From Ligilactobacillus agilis DSM 20509 (lineage in GTDB: Bacteria; Bacillota; Bacilli; Lactobacillales; Lactobacillaceae), in NCBI RefSeq assembly GCF_001436215.1, contig NZ_AYYP01000015.1, positions 26,399 to 68,825 of the forward strand: a DNA stretch of 42,427 nt, written 5' to 3'. The position numbers and the translations under genes were made by a program. Within the stretch, counting starts at the first letter, position 1, and every line of letters begins with the position of its first letter. Positions 32,471 through 39,987 of this stretch are shown one piece after another. Below the pieces are notes generated by a model, which worked only from the letters and a program-made list of their open reading frames with translations, did not search any database and was not told the origin of the DNA.

Positions 32471-33032
32471 AAAAGAGGGCATCCTCTTGTTTTTGGCGGA
32501 GGATTTTAAAGGTCTCCACCATCAAGACAGTATCTTCTACCAATTTATCCAGTCTAAAGATAATATCATGGTTGATAATCTCATTCCGGTAGAGATCTTG
32601 GCCTTCTACAAACACAATCTCAGGTAAAACCTGGGCTTTCATGTAGGCTAGAATTGGCTTTAATTGCATTTCAGCCACTAGGTAGTGTTTAGGAGAGCCG
32701 GCTGTAATGACTAGGGAGACAACTTTATCCCTAAGGGCTTTTTCAGGTAGGAGGTCAAGAATATTTTTGACGGAGCCGGGGATAGCAGCTTGAAAAATAG
32801 GACTGCCAATAATTAAAGCGTCTGCGGCCATAATCTTAGTAGTAACTTCTAGGGTGTCGCCACTGTACTCTAAGTAGTTACGACCGTCACTAAATTGGAT
32901 ATCTTTTTTAGCGAGCTCGATTAGCTCAAAGTCAATTTCACTAAAATCAGTGGCTATTTTTTGGGCGACGTAGTTCATGACCGTTAAAGTTTTTTTACCA
33001 ACGACTGAACCAGCAAGGGCTACAATTTTCAT
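32469..33032 (-). CDS. NAD(P)H-dependent FMN reductase (flavodoxin-like fold)
   Basis: The 187-residue protein has the NADPH-dependent FMN reductase fold: the FMN-phosphate loop VALAGSVVGKKTLT (about 3-16), DALIIGSPIFQAAIPGSVKNILDLLP (about 73-98, the signature SPxYxxxxPGxLKNxLD) and SLVITAGSPKHYLV. It reduces FMN for a partner enzyme. The ATG at 33032 follows GAGGAAG; a GTG at 33041 would overlap the upstream gene. It lies 5 nt after the LLM monooxygenase gene, so the pair likely forms a two-component oxygenase. Confidence 0.88.
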   Translation of the reverse strand: MKIVALAGSVVGKKTLTVMNYVAQKIATDFSEIDFELIELAKKDIQFSDGRNYLEYSGDTLEVTTKIMAADALIIGSPIFQAAIPGSVKNILDLLPEKALRDKVVSLVITAGSPKHYLVAEMQLKPILAYMKAQVLPEIVFVEGQDLYRNEIINHDIIFRLDKLVEDTVLMVETFKILRQKQEDALF

Positions 33033-33037
33033 TTTAA

Positions 33038-34099
33038 TCACTTCCTCGTATATTTCTTGATGGCAGGTAGGATGTCCTTACCAATAATTTCAATATTTTT
33101 CATAACTTTTTCAAAGGGAAGACCACCAAAATCAATTTGAGCCATGTAACGTTGGTGTCCAAATTGTTTATGCTGGTAGAGGATCTTTTCAATAATAGCT
33201 TGGGGACTACCGATAGCCATTACATCTTGAATTTTAGCTCCGTTAGCAAATAGGCGCTTGTTAAAGCCGGTTCCATTAGCGAGGGTGATGCCCTTATCAA
33301 CGTAAGGGTAAAATTCGCGTAAGGCGGTCTTGGTATCTGCGGCCGCGTAGAAAAGTCCGGTGGTAGCAACCGGAAAATCGGTTGGTTGATAACCACTAAG
33401 GCGCAAGCTCTGGCGGTAAGCATCAACGGAGCGTTTAAAGATGGCAACAGGTCCGCCTAACATTGCGATGGCCATAGGCACGCCCTGCATCCCTGCTTTA
33501 ATGGCGCTTTCTGCCGGCCCACCGACTGCCCGCCAGATAGGGAGCTTGTCGTTTAATGGGCGCGGTAGAATTTCTGCATCATGGAGTGGTGCGCGGAAAT
33601 TACCTTGCCAAGTAATCCTTTTTTCTTGATTTATTTTTAGTAATAATTCAAATTTTTCTTCGAACAATTCTTCGTAATCGCTGACGTTGTAGCCTAACAG
33701 TTCAAATAAGCCTAAACGCGAGGCCCGGCCACCGATAATCTCGGCCCGTCCGTTAGATAAAAGGTCGATGGTTGCAAAGTTCTCATAGATTCTTACCGGA
33801 TCTGAAGTTGACACGATAGTAGCAGCTGAACCAAGCTTAATTTTAGAGGTAGCTTGAGCGACTGCCCCTAATAAAACGGCATGAGCTTGGCCCACAAAAT
33901 ATTGTTGGTGACTTTCGCCGATACTAAAAAAATCAAGGCCAGCGTCTTCTGCCAACTTGGCTTCTTGGATAATTTGATTAACCCTTTCTTTAGCTGAAAC
34001 CCGCTCGCCGGTGAGCGCATCAGGCATATGATCACCTAGAGAATAAAGGCCAAATTCCAGTCCAGTTTTGGGGGTAATACGATAGTCAGTCATGGACAT
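33038..34099 (-). CDS. LLM-class flavin-dependent monooxygenase (bacterial luciferase-like)
   Basis: The 353-residue TIM-barrel flavoenzyme has GLEFGLYSLGD at the N-terminus, the flavin-region segments LDFFSIGESHQQYFVGQAHAVLLGAVAQATSKIKLGSAATIVSTSDPVRIYENFATIDLLSNGRAEIIGGRAS, and the C-terminal GSPQAIIEKIL motif. Such enzymes oxidise organic substrates using reduced FMN supplied by a reductase, here probably the next gene. The substrate is unknown. In lactobacilli these pairs are often stress or electrophile genes. The promoter carries a perfect palindrome on the transcription start (34119-34137). Confidence 0.88.
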   Translation of the reverse strand: MSMTDYRITPKTGLEFGLYSLGDHMPDALTGERVSAKERVNQIIQEAKLAEDAGLDFFSIGESHQQYFVGQAHAVLLGAVAQATSKIKLGSAATIVSTSDPVRIYENFATIDLLSNGRAEIIGGRASRLGLFELLGYNVSDYEELFEEKFELLLKINQEKRITWQGNFRAPLHDAEILPRPLNDKLPIWRAVGGPAESAIKAGMQGVPMAIAMLGGPVAIFKRSVDAYRQSLRLSGYQPTDFPVATTGLFYAAADTKTALREFYPYVDKGITLANGTGFNKRLFANGAKIQDVMAIGSPQAIIEKILYQHKQFGHQRYMAQIDFGGLPFEKVMKNIEIIGKDILPAIKKYTRK

Positions 34100-34118
34100 G
34101 CTAATCCCTCATTTATTT

Positions 34119-34164
34119 TACTTACTTTTTGTAAGTATTATACCAAATGATTTATGTTTGTAAA
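34119..34164 (-). promoter_or_regulatory. Promoter and palindromic operator of the LLM/FMN-reductase operon
   Basis: On the minus strand, TTTACA (complement of 34159-34164) and a consensus TATAAT (complement of 34137-34142, with TGG extension) are 16 bp apart. A perfect 7-5-7 palindrome, TACTTAC and GTAAGTA around TTTTT (34119-34137), touches the -10 and covers the predicted start. That suits a repressor. It loosely resembles operators of HxlR/DUF24 redox regulators, but the family is not assigned from sequence alone. Confidence 0.7.
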
Positions 34165-34174
34165 GGAAAAAATA

Positions 34175-34218
34175 AAATAACCTCAAATTAGCATTGGCTT
34201 GCTAGTTTGAGGTTATTT
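34175..34218 (-). terminator. Terminator of pepQ
   Basis: An 18-bp stem (34175-34192 with 34201-34218, one G-U pair) precedes a T-rich run on the minus strand (complement of about 34165-34178). Confidence 0.82.
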
Positions 34219-34238
34219 CAATAATGCTTAATCGAATT

Positions 34239-35342
34239 TTATTTAACGGGTAGGGTAATTAAGTCCTTAGGATAGTGGGTAAATGGTTCTACCCCGGTAT
34301 CGGTAACGTAAACGCAGTCTTCAATTCTAACTCCGGCTACGCCTGGGATATAGATACCTGGTTCGATGGAGAAGCACATACCGGGTTCTAATTCCATATT
34401 ATTTCCTTCCATAATTGATGGGAATTCGTGGTCACTTTGGCCCATTCCGTGACCAAGTCGGTGGATAAAGTATTGACCATAGCCAGCCTTGTCAATCACA
34501 TCGCGGGCAATTTTATCCAGCTGGGCGGCGGTCATCCCTGGTTTAGCAGCAGCTTGGGCAGTCAATTGAGCTTCTAAGCAAACATCGTAGATTTCTTTTG
34601 ACTTAGCATCAATTTGACCAAAGGCTACAGTTCTTGAAGCATCGGATACAAAGCCCTTATAGACGGTCCCAAGGTCGAATAAACAAAGTTCGTTAGGACG
34701 AATCTTGTCTGCCTTAGGGGCGCCGTGTGGGTCAGCAGCGTTAGCGCCACTTTGAACGATGGTATCAAAACTCATGTGGAGGATACCTTTTTTCTTCAAG
34801 GCATATTCAATTTCGGCCACAATATCTTGTTCAGTCTTATCTTGGGCTAAAGCGTTGAAGCCCACTTCAAAAGCAAAGTCAGCCCATTTACCAGCGACTT
34901 TTAATAATTCGATGTCTGCTGGGGTTTTGTAGAGTTTTTCGTGTTCGATTAAGGGACTGATATTGCCTGTAAAATCGGCGCTAGGGAATTGTTGTTTGAA
35001 AGCCTCGTAACGTTCAACAGTTAAGTTACCCTTTTCAATTGCCCACTTAACTGGATTACCAGCGGTTTGAAGAATGTGGTCCTTGATTAAAGCAAAAGGA
35101 TTTTCATGGTCGAGGTAACCATAGACAGGATATTTCCAGCCCACTTCTTTTACAGCCTCGACCTCTAGGGCAGGTGCAAAAATGAAAGGATCTTTATCAG
35201 GAAAGATAAAGAGGGCTAACACCCGTTCAATGGGGTCACTGCCGAAACCTGTAAAGTATTGGATGTTCTTGTAATCGCTGACGTAAGCAATATCATAGTC
35301 GTTTTCAGCCAGCCATTGTTGGACCTTAGTTAAATGTGACAT
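34239..35342 (-). CDS. pepQ: Xaa-Pro dipeptidase (prolidase)
   Basis: The 367-residue M24 metallopeptidase has a creatinase-like N-terminal domain and a pita-bread catalytic domain. The metal ligands are all present: DLGTVYKGFVSDASRTV (two Asp), HRLGHGMGQSDHE (His), SIEPGIYI (Glu) and VRIEDCVYV (Glu). It cleaves Xaa-Pro dipeptides. The open frame extends far upstream, but AAGGAGTGA 6 nt before the ATG at 35342 fixes the start. It is divergent from ccpA, the conserved Lactobacillus arrangement. An extended -10 TGCTATAAT lies at 35382-35390 (complement). Confidence 0.95.
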   Translation of the reverse strand: MSHLTKVQQWLAENDYDIAYVSDYKNIQYFTGFGSDPIERVLALFIFPDKDPFIFAPALEVEAVKEVGWKYPVYGYLDHENPFALIKDHILQTAGNPVKWAIEKGNLTVERYEAFKQQFPSADFTGNISPLIEHEKLYKTPADIELLKVAGKWADFAFEVGFNALAQDKTEQDIVAEIEYALKKKGILHMSFDTIVQSGANAADPHGAPKADKIRPNELCLFDLGTVYKGFVSDASRTVAFGQIDAKSKEIYDVCLEAQLTAQAAAKPGMTAAQLDKIARDVIDKAGYGQYFIHRLGHGMGQSDHEFPSIMEGNNMELEPGMCFSIEPGIYIPGVAGVRIEDCVYVTDTGVEPFTHYPKDLITLPVK

Positions 35343-35460
35343 GAGGGTCACTCCTTTTATGTAAGTTTTACTAACTACCTCATTATAGCACACTAGTATT
35401 AGGCCCGTTAATTTTTGAAAAGCTAGCCGAATTTTTTGAAAATAATTATGAAAACTTGGC

Positions 35461-35498
35461 TTGAAACGCTTGCATTTTATGGTGAACTTTGATAAATT
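35461..35498 (+). promoter_or_regulatory. ccpA promoter with overlapping cre
   Basis: TTGAAACGCTTGCA (35461-35474) matches 12 of 14 positions of the cre consensus. TTGCAT (35470-35475) and TAAATT (35493-35498) at 17-bp spacing form the likely promoter. The cre overlaps the -35, so CcpA would repress its own gene. Being in the shared intergenic region, it could also affect pepQ. Confidence 0.65.
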
Positions 35499-35552
35499 AA
35501 ATAAGGCATTATGAAAGAAGTTATGAAAAATAAATTTTGGAGGAAAGCTAAC

Positions 35553-36554
35553 ATGGAAAAGCAAACCATCACTATTTATGATGTTGCGCATGAAGCAGGC
35601 GTTTCAATGGCAACTGTTTCTCGGGTTGTTAACGGTAACCCTAACGTTAAGCCCGCTACAAGAAAAAAGGTTTTGGAAGTAATCGATCGCTTAGACTACC
35701 GGCCTAATGCAGTCGCACGGGGATTAGCAAGTAAAAAGACAACTACTGTTGGGGTAATTATTCCCGATGTGACTAACGTTTACTTCTCATCATTAGCTCG
35801 CGGGATTGATGATGTGGCTGCAATGTACAAGTACAACATTATCTTAGCCAACTCAGACGGTAATCCTAAAAAAGAAATTCAAGTGTTGAACACTTTATTG
35901 GCTAAGCAAGTTGACGGTATTATCTTTATGGGTAATAACATTACTGATGATTTACGCGCTCAGTTTGAACGTTCTAAGACGCCAATTGTTTTAGCGGGTT
36001 CTGTGGACCCTAAAGAAGAAGTTGAAAGTGTACACATTGATTATGTGGCGGCCGTCGAAGAAGCTGTTTCTGACTTGATTAATCATGGTAACAAGCGGGT
36101 GGCCTTCATTTCTGGACCACTTTCAGACCCAATCAATGGTCAATACAGACTTAAAGGTTACAAGAACGTTTTAGCTAAGCATGGGATTGAATATGATCCA
36201 GAATTAGTCTTTGAAACAGACTATAGCTATCGGTCTGGCGAAATTTTATGGCCTGCGATGGTAGCTGCTAAAGCAACAGCCGCTTTTGTAGGTGACGATG
36301 AATTGGCTGCCGGGGTTATCAACGGTGCCCAAGATGCTGGGGTTAAGGTTCCAGATGAATTTGAAGTTATTACCAGCAACAACTCTAAGTTGACTGAAAT
36401 CATTCGGCCACAAATGTCTTCCATCACCCAACCACTTTACGATATTGGGGCGGTGGCAATGCGTTTCTTGACTAAGATGATGAACAAGGAAACGGTTGAA
36501 GAAAAGACGATTGAATTACCATATGGCTTTATCAAGCGCTCTTCAACTAAATAA
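35553..36554 (+). CDS. ccpA: Catabolite control protein A
   Basis: The 333-residue LacI-family regulator has the HTH and hinge TIYDVAHEAGVSMATVSRVVNGNPNVKPATRKKVLEVIDRLDYRPNAVARGLASKKTTTVGVIIPDVTNVYFSSLARGIDD (about 5-85). A periplasmic-binding-protein-like core follows, which receives HPr-Ser-P. The N-terminal and hinge sequence is the CcpA type. An in-frame ATG at 35511 exists, but GGAGG 8 nt before 35553 fixes the start. It is the global carbon-catabolite regulator and binds cre sites such as those at 8395 and 35461. Confidence 0.95.
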   Translation: MEKQTITIYDVAHEAGVSMATVSRVVNGNPNVKPATRKKVLEVIDRLDYRPNAVARGLASKKTTTVGVIIPDVTNVYFSSLARGIDDVAAMYKYNIILANSDGNPKKEIQVLNTLLAKQVDGIIFMGNNITDDLRAQFERSKTPIVLAGSVDPKEEVESVHIDYVAAVEEAVSDLINHGNKRVAFISGPLSDPINGQYRLKGYKNVLAKHGIEYDPELVFETDYSYRSGEILWPAMVAAKATAAFVGDDELAAGVINGAQDAGVKVPDEFEVITSNNSKLTEIIRPQMSSITQPLYDIGAVAMRFLTKMMNKETVEEKTIELPYGFIKRSSTK

Positions 36555-36573
36555 GCATAGCTAAGGTTAGATT

Positions 36574-36615
36574 ATGGATTGAAAGTTTTTTAAGGCTTTC
36601 AATCCATATTTTTTT
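36574..36615 (+). terminator. Terminator of ccpA
   Basis: ATGGATTGAAAG (36574-36585) pairs with CTTTCAATCCAT (36596-36607), followed by T (36609-36615). Confidence 0.9.
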
Positions 36616-36659
36616 GTCCAAGCTAATAAATTGTTTCAAAAAGCAAGTAGTCCAATGTG

Positions 36660-36682
36660 AAATATTCTTATATGGAATATTT
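36660..36682. promoter_or_regulatory. 8-7-8 inverted repeat upstream of the lut promoter
   Basis: AAATATTC (36660-36667) and GAATATTT (36675-36682) form a perfect inverted repeat with a 7-bp centre, about 40 bp upstream of the lut -35. It is a candidate regulator site; the protein is unknown. Confidence 0.5.
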
Positions 36683-36720
36683 TTTGGGTAGAAAATATTG
36701 TTATAACAAGCATAAGTTTA

Positions 36721-36779
36721 ATGACACTTGTGAATTTAAGAGTTATAATAAAGTTGCATTTAGGTTAGAATCATTCTAA
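36721..36779 (+). promoter_or_regulatory. lutABC promoter and PerR-like palindrome
   Basis: ATGACA (36721-36726) and TATAAT (36744-36749) are 17 bp apart. Downstream, TTAGAAT-C-ATTCTAA (36765-36779) is a perfect 7-1-7 palindrome matching 13 of 15 positions of the PerR-box consensus TTATAATNATTATAA. Its place about 10-24 nt after the predicted start would block elongation or initiation when bound. Confidence 0.6.
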
Positions 36780-36788
36780 AGGGGGTGA

Positions 36789-36810
36789 CTAGCTTCTATT
36801 TGGAGGCTAG
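36789..36810 (+). promoter_or_regulatory. Hairpin enclosing the lutA ribosome-binding site
   Basis: CTAGCTTCT (36789-36797) can pair with GGAGGCTAG (36802-36810) over a 4-nt loop, 9 bp including two G-U pairs. The 3' arm contains the whole lutA Shine-Dalgarno GGAGG, 10 nt before the ATG. A second purine run, GGGGG, lies at 36781-36785. Translational control of lutA is inferred. Confidence 0.5.
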
Positions 36811-36816
36811 ATAATC

Positions 36817-37623
36817 ATGAAGAAACCAAAAGTTTGTATTTTTTCTACTTGCTTAGTTGATTTACTCTTTCCTAAAGTTGGGATTGCGATGGTCGAAGTG
36901 CTAGAACGCCTAGGTTGTGAAACCGTCTTACCGGAGAAACAAATATGTTGTGGACAACCAACTTATAACAGTGGCTACTCTAAAGCAAGTATAAAAACCT
37001 TTAAAAATGAAATTGATGCCTTGTTAAGTATCGACGCCGATTATATTGTGGGCCCTTCAGGTTCCTGCGTCTTTATGATTAAAGAGTACAAGGATATCTT
37101 TAAAGACGATCCAGAATATGGACCTAAGGCCGCAGAAATTGATAGTAAAATTTATGAATTTACCCAATTTATCTACCGGGTATTAGGCATTTTGGATTGC
37201 GGGGCGCAATTAGATGCTAAGGTAACGGTTCACCGTTCTTGTCACATGACTCGGTTAATTGGAGAGAGAACCGCGCCCTTTGTCCTATTAGACCACGTTA
37301 AGGACCTCAAACGGATTCCTTTAAAAAATGTGCAACTATGTTGTGGATTTGGGGGAACTTTCTCCGCCAAAAGGCCAGAATTGTCTGTAGAAATGGTTGA
37401 CGAAAAGGTAAAAAATATCATGGATACCGATGCCGAAATTTTAATTGGAACCGAAGAATCCTGCTTGATGAATATCGCTGGCCGGATGAATCGCTTGGGG
37501 CATCAAATTAAGGCTATGCATATTGCCGAGGTTTTGAACCACAACGTCGATCCAAGTAGAATTAAGTATATCTCAGATACTGACCACGTTGTGGTTCCAA
37601 CTAATGGAGAAGGGGTGTTTTAA
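36817..37623 (+). CDS. lutA: L-lactate utilisation protein LutA (CCG domain)
   Basis: The 268-residue protein has two cysteine-rich CCG domains: CIFSTCLVDLLFPKVG with EKQICCGQPTYNSG, and VHRSCHMTRLIGE with VQLCCGFGGTFSAKRP. These are expected to hold iron-sulfur or heterodisulfide-reductase-like centres. With LutB and LutC it oxidises L-lactate to pyruvate. The ATG is 10 nt after GGAGG inside a hairpin. The stop abuts the lutB start, implying coupled translation. It lies downstream of ccpA but in its own transcription unit. Confidence 0.93.
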   Translation: MKKPKVCIFSTCLVDLLFPKVGIAMVEVLERLGCETVLPEKQICCGQPTYNSGYSKASIKTFKNEIDALLSIDADYIVGPSGSCVFMIKEYKDIFKDDPEYGPKAAEIDSKIYEFTQFIYRVLGILDCGAQLDAKVTVHRSCHMTRLIGERTAPFVLLDHVKDLKRIPLKNVQLCCGFGGTFSAKRPELSVEMVDEKVKNIMDTDAEILIGTEESCLMNIAGRMNRLGHQIKAMHIAEVLNHNVDPSRIKYISDTDHVVVPTNGEGVF

Positions 37624-39141
37624 ATGGGAATTTCAACAAGCAATAAGCCTTACCTAGAAAGAATTGCGGACGCTAAGAGCGATAAGTTCATGCAAGCTGC
37701 TGTTGCTAAGGCCCAAGATGCCCAATTCATTAAGCGGACAAAAGCGCGGCGTGAGATGGGGCACTGGAACGAATGGCGCGATTTAGCAGAACAAATTCGC
37801 CAACACGTTTTAAAGTATTTACCAGATTACCTGGAAGAATTTGCGGGTAACGTTGAAAAACAAGGGGGTCACGTCTTTTTTGCCCAAACCGAAAAGGAAG
37901 CGCGTGACTTTATTAAGGAGCTAGTAATTAAAAAGCAAGCTCATAACGTTGTTAAGTCTAAGTCAATGGTGACAACTGAAATTGATTTAGATAAGACCTT
38001 GCAAGACATCGAGGGAGTCAATGTTTTGGAAAGTGACTTGGCTGAGTTTATCCTCCAAGAAGATAATTGGGATGAACCAACGCACATTGTCTTTCCAACC
38101 TTGCATAAAAACCGCGATCAAGTTCAAGCCGAATTTAAAAAATTAGGTTACACCGGTGATAACGACCCACAACATGAAGCCCGGTTTGTTAGGGGCTATT
38201 TGCGAGACTACTTCATGAAAGCCGACTTCGGTATTACGGGCTGTAACTTTGCGGTTGCGGATAAAGGGATTATTAATCTAGATACTAACGAAGGAAATGC
38301 GGATTTAACCATGGCCTTACCTAAGACGCAGGTGGTCGTAATGGGGATGGAACGCATTGTTCCTTCTATGAAGGAAGCCGAAGTTTTAGATAATATGCTT
38401 GCCCGTTCAGCTGTAGGTCAGAAGTTAACGACTTACTGTACTTTTTCTGGTAAACAAGTTGTCGGTGAAGTCGATGGTCCGGAAGACTTTTGGGTAGTTA
38501 TTTTAGATAATGGGCGCTCTAACGCTTTAGGCACGGAATTTGAGCCAATTTTACAATGTATCCGTTGCGGTGCTTGCATGAATGTTTGCCCTGTTTACCG
38601 GCATATTGGGGGGAAAGGTTATGGCTCGATTTACCCCGGACCTTTGGGCAAGGTGTTATCACCAATTTTGGGTGGTTATGACCAATTTGAAGACCTGCCT
38701 TACGCTTGTTCCTTGTGTGCTGCTTGCAGCGAGACCTGCCCAGTAAAGATTCCGTTACACAATTTGATTAGAAAACACCGGATTGTTGAGATGGATGACA
38801 AACACTTAGATCATAGTATGACTAACTTAATCATGAAGGTGATTGGAACGGGGACGGGCTCACCATTCTTATTCCAATCTGCTTTAAAGATGGAGCACTT
38901 TGGGTTGGGGATGTTTGGTAAGGCCCAAGATGAAAAAGATGTCAGTGGGACTATCTATGAGAATGGTAAAATTAAGCATTTACCTAAGGTAGCGCCTAAG
39001 TTAGTTAAGGGTTGGTCTGATATTCGTGATATTCCAGTACCACCTAAAAATAAGGACAATTTCCGCAACTGGTATAAGAAGCACCAACCAGTTGAAGTAG
39101 CAATTAGGGTTAAGCAAAAGGGAGATGAAAGTGATGACTAA
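37624..39141 (+). CDS. lutB: L-lactate utilisation iron-sulfur protein LutB
   Basis: The 505-residue protein has an N-terminal DUF162/LUD domain and two 4Fe-4S clusters: CIRCGACMNVCPVYRHIGG (about 311-329) and CSLCAACSETCPVKIP (about 360-375). A C-terminal DUF3390-like region follows. It carries electrons in LutABC-dependent lactate oxidation. It starts at the base after the lutA stop, and its last 8 nt overlap lutC. Length and motif order match Bacillus LutB. Confidence 0.95.
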   Translation: MGISTSNKPYLERIADAKSDKFMQAAVAKAQDAQFIKRTKARREMGHWNEWRDLAEQIRQHVLKYLPDYLEEFAGNVEKQGGHVFFAQTEKEARDFIKELVIKKQAHNVVKSKSMVTTEIDLDKTLQDIEGVNVLESDLAEFILQEDNWDEPTHIVFPTLHKNRDQVQAEFKKLGYTGDNDPQHEARFVRGYLRDYFMKADFGITGCNFAVADKGIINLDTNEGNADLTMALPKTQVVVMGMERIVPSMKEAEVLDNMLARSAVGQKLTTYCTFSGKQVVGEVDGPEDFWVVILDNGRSNALGTEFEPILQCIRCGACMNVCPVYRHIGGKGYGSIYPGPLGKVLSPILGGYDQFEDLPYACSLCAACSETCPVKIPLHNLIRKHRIVEMDDKHLDHSMTNLIMKVIGTGTGSPFLFQSALKMEHFGLGMFGKAQDEKDVSGTIYENGKIKHLPKVAPKLVKGWSDIRDIPVPPKNKDNFRNWYKKHQPVEVAIRVKQKGDESDD

Positions 39142-39865
39142 TTTATTAAGCCAAGCTAATAGCAAAGAAAATCGTGAAGCTTTTTTAGATAGGATTGCGA
39201 AAAAAGCTGGGCGGCCTCGTCATCAGGTTAAAGCTTTCACTCCGTTAAATGATCTCCCTGAACAAGTTTTAGCGGATAAAAGTGGAGTAGAATTGCTAAC
39301 AATCGCTAAAGAAAACGCCGAGGAAGTTAATGCTAAGGTGGTTGTGAAAAAGCGGGCTGAATTGGAAGACTTTCTGAAGGATTATGCCCAAGAAATTGGG
39401 GCTAAACGGCTCTTGCTACCGGGGGTTAAATCGGCTAAATGGCAAGAATATCAGTTAGACCACTGGGCAAAGGCAACCGGGATTGAGCAAACAGATTGTT
39501 GGTCCACCGAGTTGAGTCGAATGGAAAATGAACAACTAGCTAATCAAGCTGATTTAGCGGTCGGCTTTGCGGATTACTTAATTGCTAACACAGGCACAAT
39601 CACCGTGGTTGTTAGTCCTAAACAGGGACGGGGGTTTAATTTCTTACCAGAACATTATTTGGCCTTGGTTCCTAAGAGTGGCTTAGTTGCTTCAACTAGG
39701 CAGGCGGTCACCAAGTATGAACAACGCTTGGCAGCGGGGAGCTTAAAAACATCAGCGATTAACTTTATCTCTGGTCCCTCAAATTCCGGTGATATTGAAA
39801 TGGAACTGGTAGTAGGGGTACACGGACCATTGGATTGTACCTACTTAGTGGTAGAAGATTTATAA
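39134..39865 (+). CDS. lutC: L-lactate utilisation protein LutC (LUD domain)
   Basis: The 243-residue LUD-domain protein has an N-terminal segment NREAFLDRIAKKAGRP, typical of LutC, and the core VGFADYLIANTGTITVVVSPKQGRGFNFLPEHYLALVPKSGLVAS, where lactate oxidation chemistry is thought to involve the LUD fold. The ATG at 39134 is chosen because AAGGGAG sits about 10 nt before it; 39125 is too near. It overlaps lutB by 8 nt, so all three genes are translationally coupled. A terminator follows at 39878. Confidence 0.93.
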   Translation: MTNLLSQANSKENREAFLDRIAKKAGRPRHQVKAFTPLNDLPEQVLADKSGVELLTIAKENAEEVNAKVVVKKRAELEDFLKDYAQEIGAKRLLLPGVKSAKWQEYQLDHWAKATGIEQTDCWSTELSRMENEQLANQADLAVGFADYLIANTGTITVVVSPKQGRGFNFLPEHYLALVPKSGLVASTRQAVTKYEQRLAAGSLKTSAINFISGPSNSGDIEMELVVGVHGPLDCTYLVVEDL

Positions 39866-39877
39866 AACTAATAATTG

Positions 39878-39913
39878 ACCTAGCACCTTCGTTTTTAGGG
39901 GCTAGGTTTTTTT
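39878..39913 (+). terminator. Terminator of the lutABC operon
   Basis: ACCTAGC (39878-39884) pairs with GCTAGGT (39901-39907) and is followed by T to 39913. Confidence 0.85.
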
Positions 39914-39987
39914 AGTTTGGCAAAGGATAACTTGTTAGACTTACCTAGTAACTTTTGGCTATAATTGTGTCTTAGGTAGGTGACATG

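Noticed and set aside
36784-36813. Nine-codon ORF (GTG to TAA) just before lutA as a leader peptide
   Set aside because: The GTG directly abuts its only ribosome-like sequence, codon content is unremarkable and no terminator follows; the hairpin explanation fits better.
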